Part shown: piece after piece, positions 53,322 to 61,383 of the stretch
Numbering within the stretch: position 1 is the stretch's first letter
Layout: each line of letters starts with the position of its first letter
Origin: Arachidicoccus sp.
GTDB taxonomy: Bacteria > Bacteroidota > Bacteroidia > Chitinophagales > Chitinophagaceae
NCBI GenBank assembly: GCA_028283605.1
Contig: JAPWKH010000019.1
Coordinates: forward strand, 25,527-89,526
Reading direction: 5' to 3'
DNA: 64,000 bases
Notes under the pieces: generated by a model
Database searches by the model: none
Seen by the model: the letters and a program-made list of their open reading frames with translations, nothing else
What the model was told of the DNA's origin: nothing
Position numbers and translations under genes: made by a program

Positions 53322-54577
53322 TTAGCGGTCGACTTCGCCAAAGACGAGATCGTAGGTGCCAATCATCGCGACAACGTCGGCGAGCATGTGGCCTCTCACG
53401 ATCGCGTCCATGGAAGACAGGTGGGCGAAGCCGGGCGCGCGCAGATGCACGCGGAAAGGCTTGTTCGCACCGTCGGACACGAGATAGCAGCCGAACTCGC
53501 CCTTGGGCGCTTCGACGGCGGTATAGGTTTCACCGGCAGGTACGCCGTAGCCTTCCGTGAAGAGTTTGAAGTGGTGGATCAGCGCTTCCATGTCGCTCTT
53601 CATTTCTTCGCGGCTGGGCGGCGCGACCTTGTAGTTCTGCACCATCACCGGGCCCGGGTTGGCCTTCAGCCACGCCACGCACTGCTTGATGATGTTGTTC
53701 GACTGCCGCATCTCTTCGACGCGAACCAGGTAACGGTCGTACGCCAGTTGACGCACCACGCCAGAATGCCGAATTCCCATGTTCGCGCAGGCCGCGCCAC
53801 CGACTGCTTCTTGCGCAGATCCCAGGCAATGCCCGAGCCGCGCAGCATCGCGCCGGTCATGCCCCAGGCCTGCGCCTTCTCGGGCGGGATGACGCCGATG
53901 CCGACCGTACGCTGCTTCCAGATACGGTTGTTGGTCAGCAGCGATTCGTACTCATCGACGCGCGCCGGGAAGTCGTTGGTGAACTCCGTGAGGTAGTCCA
54001 GCATCGAGCCTTCGCGCCACGAGTTGCGGCGCTTGAGGTCCGCGCCTTTGTGCCACGGCGACTCGCGGTACTTCGACATCTGGTCCGGCAGGTCACGGTA
54101 AACGCCACCCGGGCGGTAGTACGTGGCGTGCATGCGCGCGCCCGATACCGCCTCGTAGACGTCCATCAGCTCTTCGCGTTCGCGGAACGCATAGAGGAAG
54201 ACGGCCATGGCGCCGAGATCGAGCGCGTTCGAACCCACCCACATGAGGTGGTTGAGGATGCGGGTGATCTCGTCGAACATCGTGCGGATGTACTGCGCAC
54301 GGATCGGTGCCTGGATGCCGAGCAGGTTCTCGATGGCCAGCACGTAGGCGTGCTCGTTGCACATCATCGAGACGTAGTCGAGGCGATCCATGTAACCGAT
54401 GGACTGGTTGAACGGCTTGGACTCGGCCAGCTTCTCGGTGCCACGGTGCAGCAGGCCGATATGCGGATCGGCGCGCACGATCGTCTCGCCGTCCATCTCC
54501 AGCACCAGGCGCAGCACGCCATGCGCAGCGGGATGCTGCGGGCCGAAGTTCATCGTGTAATTGCGAATTTCTTCCAC
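53322..54577 (-). CDS. nuoD: NADH-quinone oxidoreductase subunit D (reading frame broken near 53742-53803)
   Basis: NuoD is the 49-kDa-type subunit of complex I at the quinone site. It uses a GTG start at 54577. The N-terminal frame ('[20 protein letters not shown]', '[14 protein letters not shown]', '[13 protein letters not shown]', '[12 protein letters not shown]') is intact to about residue 258. The C-terminal frame resumes at '[21 protein letters not shown]' and ends normally ('[12 protein letters not shown]'). Between them lie 62 bases where the family needs 60, and the segment reads like the expected 'FDIPVGVNGDC' coding sequence with several small changes. With this corrected, the length is about 417 residues, standard for NuoD. 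Sequence error is likelier than a real pseudogene. Confidence 0.9.
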
Positions 54578-54580
54578 GGC

Positions 54581-55310
54581 TTAATTCTCCCGCCAATGAT
54601 CGGCGGATTCCGCCCTGGCCTGATCGAGATCGGCGTCGTTACGGATCGTGCGCGGCACGAGCACGCGCGGTTCGATCGAGACGGGTTCGTAAATGACACG
54701 CTTCTGTTCGGGGTCGTAGCGCACTTCGACGTTACCGATCAGCGGGAAATCCTTCCGGAACGGATGGCCCACGAAGCCGTAGTCGGTGAGGATGCGACGA
54801 AGATCCGGGTGACCATCGAAGATGATGCCGTACAGGTCGAAGGTCTCGCGCTCGAACCAGTCCGTGCCCGGCCACACCGGCGTCACCGACGGGACGATCG
54901 GGAAGGCATCGTCTTCGCAGAAGATGCGCAGGCGGATGCGCTGGTTGAGTTCGATCGACAGCAGGTGGATGACCGCGGCATAACGACGCGGCTGCTCGAC
55001 CTTGCGCGGGCGGTCGGCCCACGTGAAGCGACCCATGGCCTCACCTTCCACGCCGCGCGAGAAGCTCTCGCCCTGCGCCGTGTCGGTGTCCCACTCGGTC
55101 TGCCCGTAGCTGAGGTAGTCGACGCCACAGACGTCGATCGGGAATCGTGAAGCGGAAGCCCGCCTCGTCGCGCAGCGCGGTGGCCACGGCGATCAGGTCA
55201 CGCGGAGCCACCTCGGCGGTGACTTCGTTGCGGTCGACCTTCACCGTCAGCATGTCGCCGAAGCGCGCGGCGAGCCGTTCGACCAGCGAGGTCTCGTTAA
55301 TAACGCTCAT
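54581..55310 (-). CDS. nuoC: NADH-quinone oxidoreductase subunit C (one-base frameshift near 55138-55146)
   Basis: NuoC is the 30-kDa-type subunit that sits with NuoD in the peripheral arm. The start region ('[19 protein letters not shown]') and '[11 protein letters not shown]' are in one frame. The rest ('[19 protein letters not shown]', '[20 protein letters not shown]', '[22 protein letters not shown]') is in another. The shift lies where 'FRFTMLIDVCG'-like sequence is expected: the DNA reads ACGATTCCCGATCGAC and appears to carry one extra base. The corrected length is about 242 residues. It ends three bases before nuoD. Confidence 0.88.
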
Positions 55311-55323
55311 GTGCGATGCCCTG

Positions 55324-55868
55324 TTAACGCGCGATCGTGTGGGTGCGACGGATCTTCTTCTGCAACTGCAGGATGCCGTGGATCAGCGCTTCGGCCGTCG
55401 GCGGGCAACCCGGCACATAGATATCGACCGGCACGATGCGATCGCAGCCGCGAACGACCGAGTAGGAATAGTGGTAGTAGCCGCCGCCGTTGGCGCAGCT
55501 ACCCATGGAGATGACCCATTTCGGCTCGGGCATCTGGTCATAGACCTTGCGCAGGCCGGGGCCATCTTGTTCACCAGGGTGCCGGCGACGATCATCACGT
55601 CGGACTGGCGCGGGCTGGGACGGAAGACGACGCCGAAGCGGTCCAGATCGAGGCGCGCGGCACCCGCGTGCATCATTTCGACCGCGCAGCAGGCCAGGCC
55701 GAAGGTCATCGGCCACATGGAACCGGTACGCGCCCAGTTCATCAGGGCATCGATGCTGGTCACGCCGAAGCCACGATTGACGACCGGGGCGTCGCCGTTG
55801 GGACGCAGGATGTCGTCGACGAGGTTGAGCGGCGTCGGGTTGTGCATCACCCGATCGATGGTGGTCAT
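55324..55868 (-). CDS. nuoB: NADH-quinone oxidoreductase subunit B (one-base frameshift near 55554)
   Basis: NuoB (PSST) holds iron-sulfur cluster N2, which passes electrons to quinone. The start at 55868 overlaps the nuoA stop (TGATG). The first part has '[12 protein letters not shown]' with two cluster cysteines and '[16 protein letters not shown]'. The second part, in another frame, has '[27 protein letters not shown]' and '[15 protein letters not shown]' with the remaining cysteines. At the join one G (plus strand) appears missing in GCAGGCCGGGG; adding it restores 'APALRKVYDQ'. The corrected length is 181 residues, normal for the family. Confidence 0.9.
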
Positions 55869-56224
55869 CACTCCCATTCGAGCGCTCCCTTCTTCCAGAC
55901 GTAAGCGAAACCGACCACGAGCAGCGCGAGGAACAGCGCCATCTCGATCAGCGCGATGGCGCCGATCTTGTCGAACACCACCGCCCACGGAAACAGGAAG
56001 GCGATTTCGAGGTCGAAAATGATGAAGAGGATGGCGATGAGGTAATAGCGCACGTCGAACTTCATGCGCGCGTCCTCGAACGCCTCGAAGCCGCACTCGT
56101 ACGGCGAGAGCTTTTCCGAATCGGGACGGCTGGGGCCGGCAAGGATGCCGATCGCCATCAGGACCACGCCTAGGCCTACGGCCACGGCAATGAACAACAG
56201 GACGGGCCAGTATTGGGCAAGCAC
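55868..56224 (-). CDS. nuoA: NADH-quinone oxidoreductase subunit A
   Basis: NuoA is a small membrane subunit of complex I near the quinone tunnel. The 118-residue protein has three membrane helices and the conserved loop '[41 protein letters not shown]', with the family's Cys and acidic residues. The start is a GTG at 56224 preceded by GGAGG about 11 bases upstream; no in-frame ATG gives a better match. It is the first gene of the nuo operon here. In many Xanthomonadales the genes tpiA, secG and a tRNA-Leu come before nuoA, but none is found. Confidence 0.92.
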   Translation of the reverse strand: MLAQYWPVLLFIAVAVGLGVVLMAIGILAGPSRPDSEKLSPYECGFEAFEDARMKFDVRYYLIAILFIIFDLEIAFLFPWAVVFDKIGAIALIEMALFLALLVVGFAYVWKKGALEWE

Positions 56225-56524
56225 GATGCTGCGTACCTCCGCGCCTCACTGGGCGCATCAGTGACCGTCGGCGGGGACGAGCGGTCCGGCTAGGGTCGCC
56301 AGAGCTTTTATCGAATCGATCCAAATGGGTCGATCCGTGTCGGGACGCATTGCGTACCAACGACTCCGGATATCCACAATCTCACGTTGGGGAACCGATC
56401 TATTGTACCAGTGCGTGCAGGTATCACGACAAGTATTAATAAGGGAAAAACTGCGTCGCCATGGTGCAATCGCAGGTAATCGCCTGTCGAACACCGACAT
56501 TCGGCGCCGGAGCGCGCCGATATG
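56225..56524 (-). promoter_or_regulatory. nuo leader region with candidate sigma70 promoter
   Basis: These 300 bases hold no convincing gene or tRNA. On the minus strand, extended -10 'TGGTACAAT' (hexamer at 56402-56407) and a -35-like TTGTCG (56427-56432) are 19 bases apart, which is long, so the extended -10 would have to carry the promoter. They would start a leader of about 175 bases before nuoA. A GGCGC/GCGCC hairpin just after the pilZ stop lacks a T-tract. Confidence 0.38.
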
Positions 56525-56890
56525 TCACATGGTCTGGGTCGGACGCTCGGAGGCGAGGGTGCCGACAAGCAGCGCTTCGATGCGCTGCCGGGCACCTTCG
56601 CTCTCGGGGGATTCGTTGAACTGGATACCGACACCGGCGGTTCGGTTGCCCTGGGCACCCACCGGCGTGATCCAGACCACGCGACCGGCGACGGACAGGC
56701 GCTCGTTTTCGTCGATCAGGGTGACCAGCAAGGCCACCTCGTCGCCCAGGCTGTAGCGCTGGGCGGTCGGCGCGAACAGGCCGCCGGTTTTCAGGAACGG
56801 CATGTACGAGATGTACAGGGAGTTCACGTCCTTGATCTTCAACGACAGGATGCCCTGGCGCGGCGAGGAGCTGGTGGCGTTCATGGACAC
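56525..56890 (-). CDS. PilZ-domain protein (type IV pilus / c-di-GMP type)
   Basis: The 121-residue protein is a single PilZ domain: 'QGILSLKIKDVNSLYISYMPFLKTGGLFAPT' near the N-terminus, then 'YSLGDEVALLVTLIDENERLSVAGRVVWITP' and 'NRTAGVGIQF'. It matches the Xanthomonas-type PilZ, which is required for type IV pili; these often lack the RxxxR motif for c-di-GMP, and no such motif is clear here. It usually follows holB directly. Here a PIG-L deacetylase gene lies between them. Confidence 0.88.
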   Translation of the reverse strand: MSMNATSSSPRQGILSLKIKDVNSLYISYMPFLKTGGLFAPTAQRYSLGDEVALLVTLIDENERLSVAGRVVWITPVGAQGNRTAGVGIQFNESPESEGARQRIEALLVGTLASERPTQTM

Positions 56891-56921
56891 GTGGAATCCC
56901 CTGGTTTGACCGTCATCCTAG

Positions 56922-57884
56922 CTACCCGGCGGCCCGGGCCACAAGCCCGACCGGTTCCGGATCCTGTCCGGCCCAGCCATAGCGGTCATAGATCCAGGGC
57001 GTGGAGAGGTCGGCGGTGAGCTTGGCAAAGGCCGGACCCGGCGCGCCACGCAGAGGTAGCATCCACTCGTCGCCCGCCCGCTCGATCGGCGCGAGGCGCC
57101 ACGGCCAGACCTGCACGCCCTGCGTATCCGCCAGGACGAGGCGCAGCCGGCTTCGCGCCAGCCGTCCCGGTCGCCACGGCAGGCGCAGCGCACCCGTGCC
57201 CGGGGCGGCGGGCGCCCGGTCGAAGCGCTCGGGACGGGAGGCCACGCCAAGCATGCGCTCGCGACTCAAGGACATCTGTGTCGCATGCTCGAGCACGGCG
57301 TGGATCTTGGTCGTGAGGCGCTCGGGATCCGTGTCGGGGACGATCAGGTCTTCAGGCGCCGAACGCTCGGTCCCATGGACCATGTAAGTGAGTATCTCGG
57401 CCATCGACCCCGCCGCCGACAGAGCCAGTCGGGCAAGGACATGGGCTGAACCGTGGTCGGGATGGCTGTCGCGCAGATCGGGGATCACGACAAGGGTCGG
57501 CCGTACCCGCTCGACGATGCGACGAATCGCGCCTACCGCCGCCGAGGTTCGCAGTCGTAGCTCATCGGTGACCTGCATGTCGTGCCAACCGAGGGCATGC
57601 AGGTGCTCCGGGCCGACGCCGAGCCGACCCAGTGCCGCAGCCACCTCGAGCCGACGTCGCGCACCCCAGCGAGCCCGGCCGGCCGAGTCGATCACCAGGC
57701 GCCGCTCCATCCAGCGCTGCGGCCACGGATTGTCGTCGCCATCGGTGAGCAGCAGGACATCGGCACGCCCACCCATGGCGAGCGTGCGCTGGATCAGCAT
57801 GCCGGCGGCGAGCGACTCGTCGTCCGGGTGGGGCGCGACGACAAGTAGACGGGTACTGCCGTCGATGACGGGGTCGCGGGACAA
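56922..57884 (-). CDS. PIG-L/LmbE-family deacetylase
   Basis: The 320-residue protein has the zinc motif 'APHPDDESLAAG' (His-Pro-Asp-Asp) at about 17-28, 'DLRDSHPDHGSAH' with the second zinc histidine, and an overall LmbE-like Rossmann-type fold. Family members remove N-acetyl groups from sugars such as GlcNAc or from small molecules. The extra C-terminal part (about 220-320) is not recognisable. It sits 65 bases after holB and 31 before pilZ, so it may have been inserted into that conserved pair. The substrate is unknown. Confidence 0.83.
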   Translation of the reverse strand: MSRDPVIDGSTRLLVVAPHPDDESLAAGMLIQRTLAMGGRADVLLLTDGDDNPWPQRWMERRLVIDSAGRARWGARRRLEVAAALGRLGVGPEHLHALGWHDMQVTDELRLRTSAAVGAIRRIVERVRPTLVVIPDLRDSHPDHGSAHVLARLALSAAGSMAEILTYMVHGTERSAPEDLIVPDTDPERLTTKIHAVLEHATQMSLSRERMLGVASRPERFDRAPAAPGTGALRLPWRPGRLARSRLRLVLADTQGVQVWPWRLAPIERAGDEWMLPLRGAPGPAFAKLTADLSTPWIYDRYGWAGQDPEPVGLVARAAG

Positions 57885-57949
57885 AGGCTAAGTTCCTTGC
57901 GAGGCGCTAGAGATGTGCCGATTAAGGCCGAACGCCCGATAAGACCGCG

Positions 57950-58885
57950 TCAACGCCAGGCGGCAAGCAGCTCGAGCAGCAACAGATCGACGCGGAGCGG
58001 CCCGCGCAGGGCATCCCTTGCCCGGTTGGCCTTGCCGTACCAGGCGTCGAGCGATTCGTCATCCAGCTGGCTTTCCAGCGGGGCGGCGACGCCGGCCGCA
58101 CGGGCACGGAGTTCGTCCGTCGCGGCCTGCGCCGCGAACCACAGGTAACGAGCCGGCTCGGCCGCCTGCCAGCGCTTGACGACTTCCATCGCGTCGCCGC
58201 GGCCGGCGGCGAGCGCCTTGAGATCATGACGCACCTCGACGCGGTGCTTGAGCGCGCCGTCAGCCGCCCAGGTCCGCGCCATACCGGGATTGCCGCCGGC
58301 CGCGTCGAGCGCCGCTTCCGCCTCTTTCACCCCTTCGCCAGCCAGCCACGCCAGGGAGACGTCGCGTGACGGCACCAGGAAATCGATGCGCTGGCAGCGG
58401 CTGCGGATCGTCGCGGGCAACCGTGCCGGCTCATCGGCGACAAGCACCAGCAAGGTGGCCTGGGTCGGCTCCTCGAGGGTTTTCAGCAAGGCGTTCGCTG
58501 CGGCGGCGTTCATCGCGTCGGCCGGATCCACGGTGGCGACCTGCCAGCCGCCGAACTGGCTGGACATGGCCAACCGTGCGGACAGGTCGCGAATCTGGTC
58601 GACGACGATCTCGCTGCGCGTCACGCCGTCCTTGCGCAGGCCGAACGATAACGTGGCCACGTCCGGGTGCGTGCCGGCAGCCACCAGGTGGCAGCTACGG
58701 CAGACCCCGCAAGGCGTACCGTCGCGACTCTGCTGACAGAGCAGGCCCTTGACGAACGTCGCCAGGAAATCCCGCTTGCCCAGGCCAGCCGGCCCGGCAA
58801 GCAACAACGCATGCGGAAGCGCATCGCGCTCACGGCGCGCCTGCAGGCGCGCCCATGCATCGGCATGCCAGGGGCGCAGGCTCAC
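57950..58885 (-). CDS. holB: DNA polymerase III subunit delta prime
   Basis: HolB is part of the clamp loader that opens the sliding clamp. The 311-residue protein has an AAA+ core: 'HALLLAGPAGLGKRDFL' is a P-loop-like segment, the zinc module 'CGVCRSCHLVAAGTHPD' is typical of delta prime and gamma, and 'NALLKTLEEPTQATLLVLVADEPARLPATIRSRC' carries the sensor 1 and SRC arginine motif. The start overlaps the tmk stop (ATGA). It is the standard partner of tmk in proteobacteria. Confidence 0.94.
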   Translation of the reverse strand: MSLRPWHADAWARLQARRERDALPHALLLAGPAGLGKRDFLATFVKGLLCQQSRDGTPCGVCRSCHLVAAGTHPDVATLSFGLRKDGVTRSEIVVDQIRDLSARLAMSSQFGGWQVATVDPADAMNAAAANALLKTLEEPTQATLLVLVADEPARLPATIRSRCQRIDFLVPSRDVSLAWLAGEGVKEAEAALDAAGGNPGMARTWAADGALKHRVEVRHDLKALAAGRGDAMEVVKRWQAAEPARYLWFAAQAATDELRARAAGVAAPLESQLDDESLDAWYGKANRARDALRGPLRVDLLLLELLAAWR

Positions 58886-59531
58886 GAAACGACTCCGTCA
58901 AGCAAGCCGGAAACACCCTCGATGGCCTGGCCCAGCACGGCGTCCGGCGTGGCACTCGCGTCCAGCACGCGGAAGCGTCGTGGCTCCGCGGCAGCCCGCG
59001 CGCGATACGCGTCGCGAATGCGTTCGAAGAAGGAATCACCCTCCCCTTCGATGCGGTCCGCCTCGCCCCGACCGGCGGCGCGAGCACGGCCGGTGCTCAC
59101 GGGAAGGTCGAGCAGCAACGTGACATCGGGCTTGAGGGCCAGCGCGGCCCAGGCTTCGAGCGCCTCGATGCGCTCCACCGGTTGACCGCGACCGCCACCC
59201 TGGTAGGCAAAACTGGCGTCGGTAAACCGATCGCAAAGCACCCAGCGACCGGCGGCCAGCGCCGGCTCGATGACCTGACGGACCAGCTGGGCGCGCGAGG
59301 CGAACATCAGCAACAGTTCGGCTTCCGCGCAGAGTCGTTGTTGGCGGCGTCGAGCACGACGCCGCGCACCGCCTCGCCCACGGCCGTACCGCCGGGCTCG
59401 CGGGTGACGACCAGATCCACGCCCTGCGCACGCAGGTGCTCTTCGAGCCCACGCAGCAGCGTGCTCTTGCCGGCGCCTTCGCCGCCTTCGAGGGTGATCA
59501 GTCGGCCGCGCTTGGGTGTCGTCACTGGCAT
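58882..59531 (-). CDS. tmk: Thymidylate kinase (one-base frameshift near 59333)
   Basis: Tmk phosphorylates dTMP to dTDP. The first part has the P-loop 'LEGGEGAGKSTLLRGLEEHL' and 'VTREPGGTAVGEAVRGVVLDAANND'. The second part, in another frame, has 'LLMFASRAQLVRQVIEPALAAGRWVLCDRF' and the lid/Asp region. At the join, AACAACGACTCTGCG lacks a base: adding one gives 'NNDLCAEAELLLMFASR', the family sequence. The corrected length is about 216 residues. It overlaps the end of mltG by ten bases and holB by four. Tmk is essential, so the shift is most likely a sequence error. Confidence 0.9.
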
Positions 59532-60550
59532 CGCTTCAATTGGTAGCAGGCCACGGCCCGGTTGTGGTCGTCGAGATTGGCCGAGAAGACGTGGCTGCCA
59601 TCGCCCTTGGCGACGAAATACAGATCCTTGCCTTCGACCGGATGCAGCGCCGCCTGGATCGCCGCGCGCCCCGGCAGCGCAATCGGGGTCGGCGGCAGGC
59701 CGACCCGCGTGTACGTATTGTAGGGGGTGTCCGTCGTGAGGTCGCTTTTGTGGATGTTGCCCACATAGCTGTCGCCCATGCCGTAGATCACCGACGGGTC
59801 GGTCTGCAGCAGCATGTGCAGCTGTAGTCGCCGGATGAACACGCCGGCGATGCGCGGGCGCTCTTCCGCCCTGCCCGTCTCCTTTTCCACGATCGAGGCG
59901 AGGATGAGCGCCTCGTACGAGGTGGCCAGCGGCAGGTCCGGGGCACGCGCTGCCCAGGCCGTGTCGAGTGTCTTGATCATCGCCGCATGCGCGCGCTTGA
60001 GGATGCTGGAGTCGGTGTCGTTCTTGACGTATGCGTAGGTTTCGGGAAGGAATCGCCCTTCCGGGTGCTCGCCCTCGTTACCCAGCCGCTTCATCAGCTC
60101 GTCGTTGTCGACACCCGCCGTGTCGTGCGACAGCGTGTCGGTCGCGGCCAGCGCACGGCGCAGATCGGCGAAGCTCCAGCCATCGACGATGGTGAAATTG
60201 CGCTGCATGACCTTGCCGTTGGCCATGTCGCCAATCAGATCCCGTGGTGTCATGCCCGTGCGCAGCAGGTATTCACCCGCGTGCAGACGCCCCGATGCGC
60301 GCATTTCGATCGCCAGCACGCGCCAGTACAGCGGCGACGCGCGTGTCGCGCCGCGATCGCGCAGGTCGCGCACGATGTCCTTGAACGAAGCACCGCGTGC
60401 CACATCGATGCTCTGTCCGGCCACGGGCACGCTCAGCGGCGTGCGCGCAAAGCGCGACCAGTCGAAAACAAGCCAGCTACCCACGGCGATCGCCGCGACC
60501 AGCACCACCAGCAAAATGACACGCCAGAGGGCGATGCCGCGCACTTTCAT
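59522..60550 (-). CDS. mltG: Endolytic murein transglycosylase MltG
   Basis: MltG cuts nascent glycan strands and so sets their length. The start at 60550 ('MKVRGIALWRVILLVV') puts a membrane helix at about 8-28, and overlaps the pabC stop by one base. The 342-residue protein has the LysM-like N-terminal region and the YceG core with 'ILASIVEKETG' (catalytic glutamate), 'RLQLHMLLQTDPSVIYGM' and 'YNTYTRVGLPPTPIALPGRAAIQAAL'. All family marks are present. The run pabC-mltG-tmk-holB is the usual gammaproteobacterial order. Confidence 0.94.
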   Translation of the reverse strand: MKVRGIALWRVILLVVLVAAIAVGSWLVFDWSRFARTPLSVPVAGQSIDVARGASFKDIVRDLRDRGATRASPLYWRVLAIEMRASGRLHAGEYLLRTGMTPRDLIGDMANGKVMQRNFTIVDGWSFADLRRALAATDTLSHDTAGVDNDELMKRLGNEGEHPEGRFLPETYAYVKNDTDSSILKRAHAAMIKTLDTAWAARAPDLPLATSYEALILASIVEKETGRAEERPRIAGVFIRRLQLHMLLQTDPSVIYGMGDSYVGNIHKSDLTTDTPYNTYTRVGLPPTPIALPGRAAIQAALHPVEGKDLYFVAKGDGSHVFSANLDDHNRAVACYQLKRCQ

Positions 60551-61383
60551 CAATCGGAATCCTTCGAACGGTTCGGAAGCGGCAGGCCGATCCCGCGCCA
60601 GTGGGCCTGCCAATGGCGGGTCACCGGACCGGGCTGCCAGGTTCGGCCAGCGAAAGCCCGAACGGGAAGAATGCCCCGAACGGCCGACGTGAGGAAGACC
60701 TCGTCGGCCTCGACCACCTGTTGCGGCGACACGTGCCCGATGTCCACATCGCCCGAGGCAAGCACCTCCGCGCGCGCCACGCCCGCGACACCGCAACGAT
60801 CCACCGGCGGTGTGACAAGGCGCCCGCCTATGACGGCAAACAGGTTAGCTGCCGTTGCGCAGACGACGCGACCCTCCTGGTCGGCCATCAGGCCCTCTTG
60901 CCAGCAGGTATTCTCCCACTCCGAGCGGGCGAGCACCTGCTCGAGACGGTTGAGATGTTTCATCCCCGCCAGCAGGGGCTGATCGCCCAGGCGCGTGTCG
61001 CACTGGCGCAACGCTATCCCGTCGCGGTACACGTCCGTGGCAAGCGATAGCGGACCGACGCTGATCACGATGGTCGGCTTGGCCTGGCGTGGCCGGGCGT
61101 AACCGCGCTCACCCACACCGGCGGTGAACGTGATGCGGGCCACGGCATCCTCCAGCCCATGGGCCAGGTGCTGGACGCCGGCCAGCATGGCGTCGGTATC
61201 GGGCGCAGGCAGGCCCAGACGCGTCGCCGACGCCCGTAGGCGTTCGACGTGCCGCGGCCACAGAGGCACGGCACGATCGACCACGCGCAACGTTTCAAAC
61301 AGGCCGTCGCCGTACATCAGGCCACGATCCGCCGCACCCAGCCGATCGGTCTCGATGAAGTCGACCGACATACGCATGCTCAT
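60550..61383 (-). CDS. pabC: Aminodeoxychorismate lyase
   Basis: PabC releases pyruvate from 4-amino-4-deoxychorismate to give p-aminobenzoate for folate. The 277-residue class IV aminotransferase-fold protein has 'DRGLMYGDGLFETLRV' near the start, the PLP lysine in 'GMKHLNRLEQVLAR', and 'ATAANLFAVIGG' followed by the phosphate-binding 'GVAGVARAEVL'. It overlaps the pabB stop by four bases. The next enzyme upstream, PabB, makes its substrate. Confidence 0.93.
   Translation of the reverse strand: MSMRMSVDFIETDRLGAADRGLMYGDGLFETLRVVDRAVPLWPRHVERLRASATRLGLPAPDTDAMLAGVQHLAHGLEDAVARITFTAGVGERGYARPRQAKPTIVISVGPLSLATDVYRDGIALRQCDTRLGDQPLLAGMKHLNRLEQVLARSEWENTCWQEGLMADQEGRVVCATAANLFAVIGGRLVTPPVDRCGVAGVARAEVLASGDVDIGHVSPQQVVEADEVFLTSAVRGILPVRAFAGRTWQPGPVTRHWQAHWRGIGLPLPNRSKDSD

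Noticed and set aside
53214..55150. Long plus-strand ORFs (53214-53996, 54050-55150) opposite nuoC, nuoD and nuoE
   Set aside because: They mirror the minus-strand nuo genes in G+C-rich DNA, where stop codons are rare. Their proteins have the composition of antisense translations (Arg, Val, His-rich, no motif) while the minus strand gives clear NuoC/D/E sequence.
55383..56360. A single 325-residue protein spanning nuoA and nuoB
   Set aside because: The first half is an off-frame reading of nuoA; only the part after about 55,877 is genuine NuoB sequence and it ends at the frameshift.
56258..56500. ORF 56258-56500 (minus) in the pilZ-nuoA gap
   Set aside because: It has no recognisable domain, overlaps the best promoter candidate, and its composition is not that of neighbouring genes.
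56225..56524. tRNA-Leu expected before nuoA
   Set aside because: No T-arm consensus (GGTTCGAATCC-like), anticodon arm or CCA end could be found on either strand.
60551..60796. Upstream extension of mltG to 60,796
   Set aside because: The extra 82 residues are Arg/Gly-rich, have no family counterpart and lie inside pabC; ATG 60,550 precedes the membrane helix directly and overlaps the pabC stop by one base.
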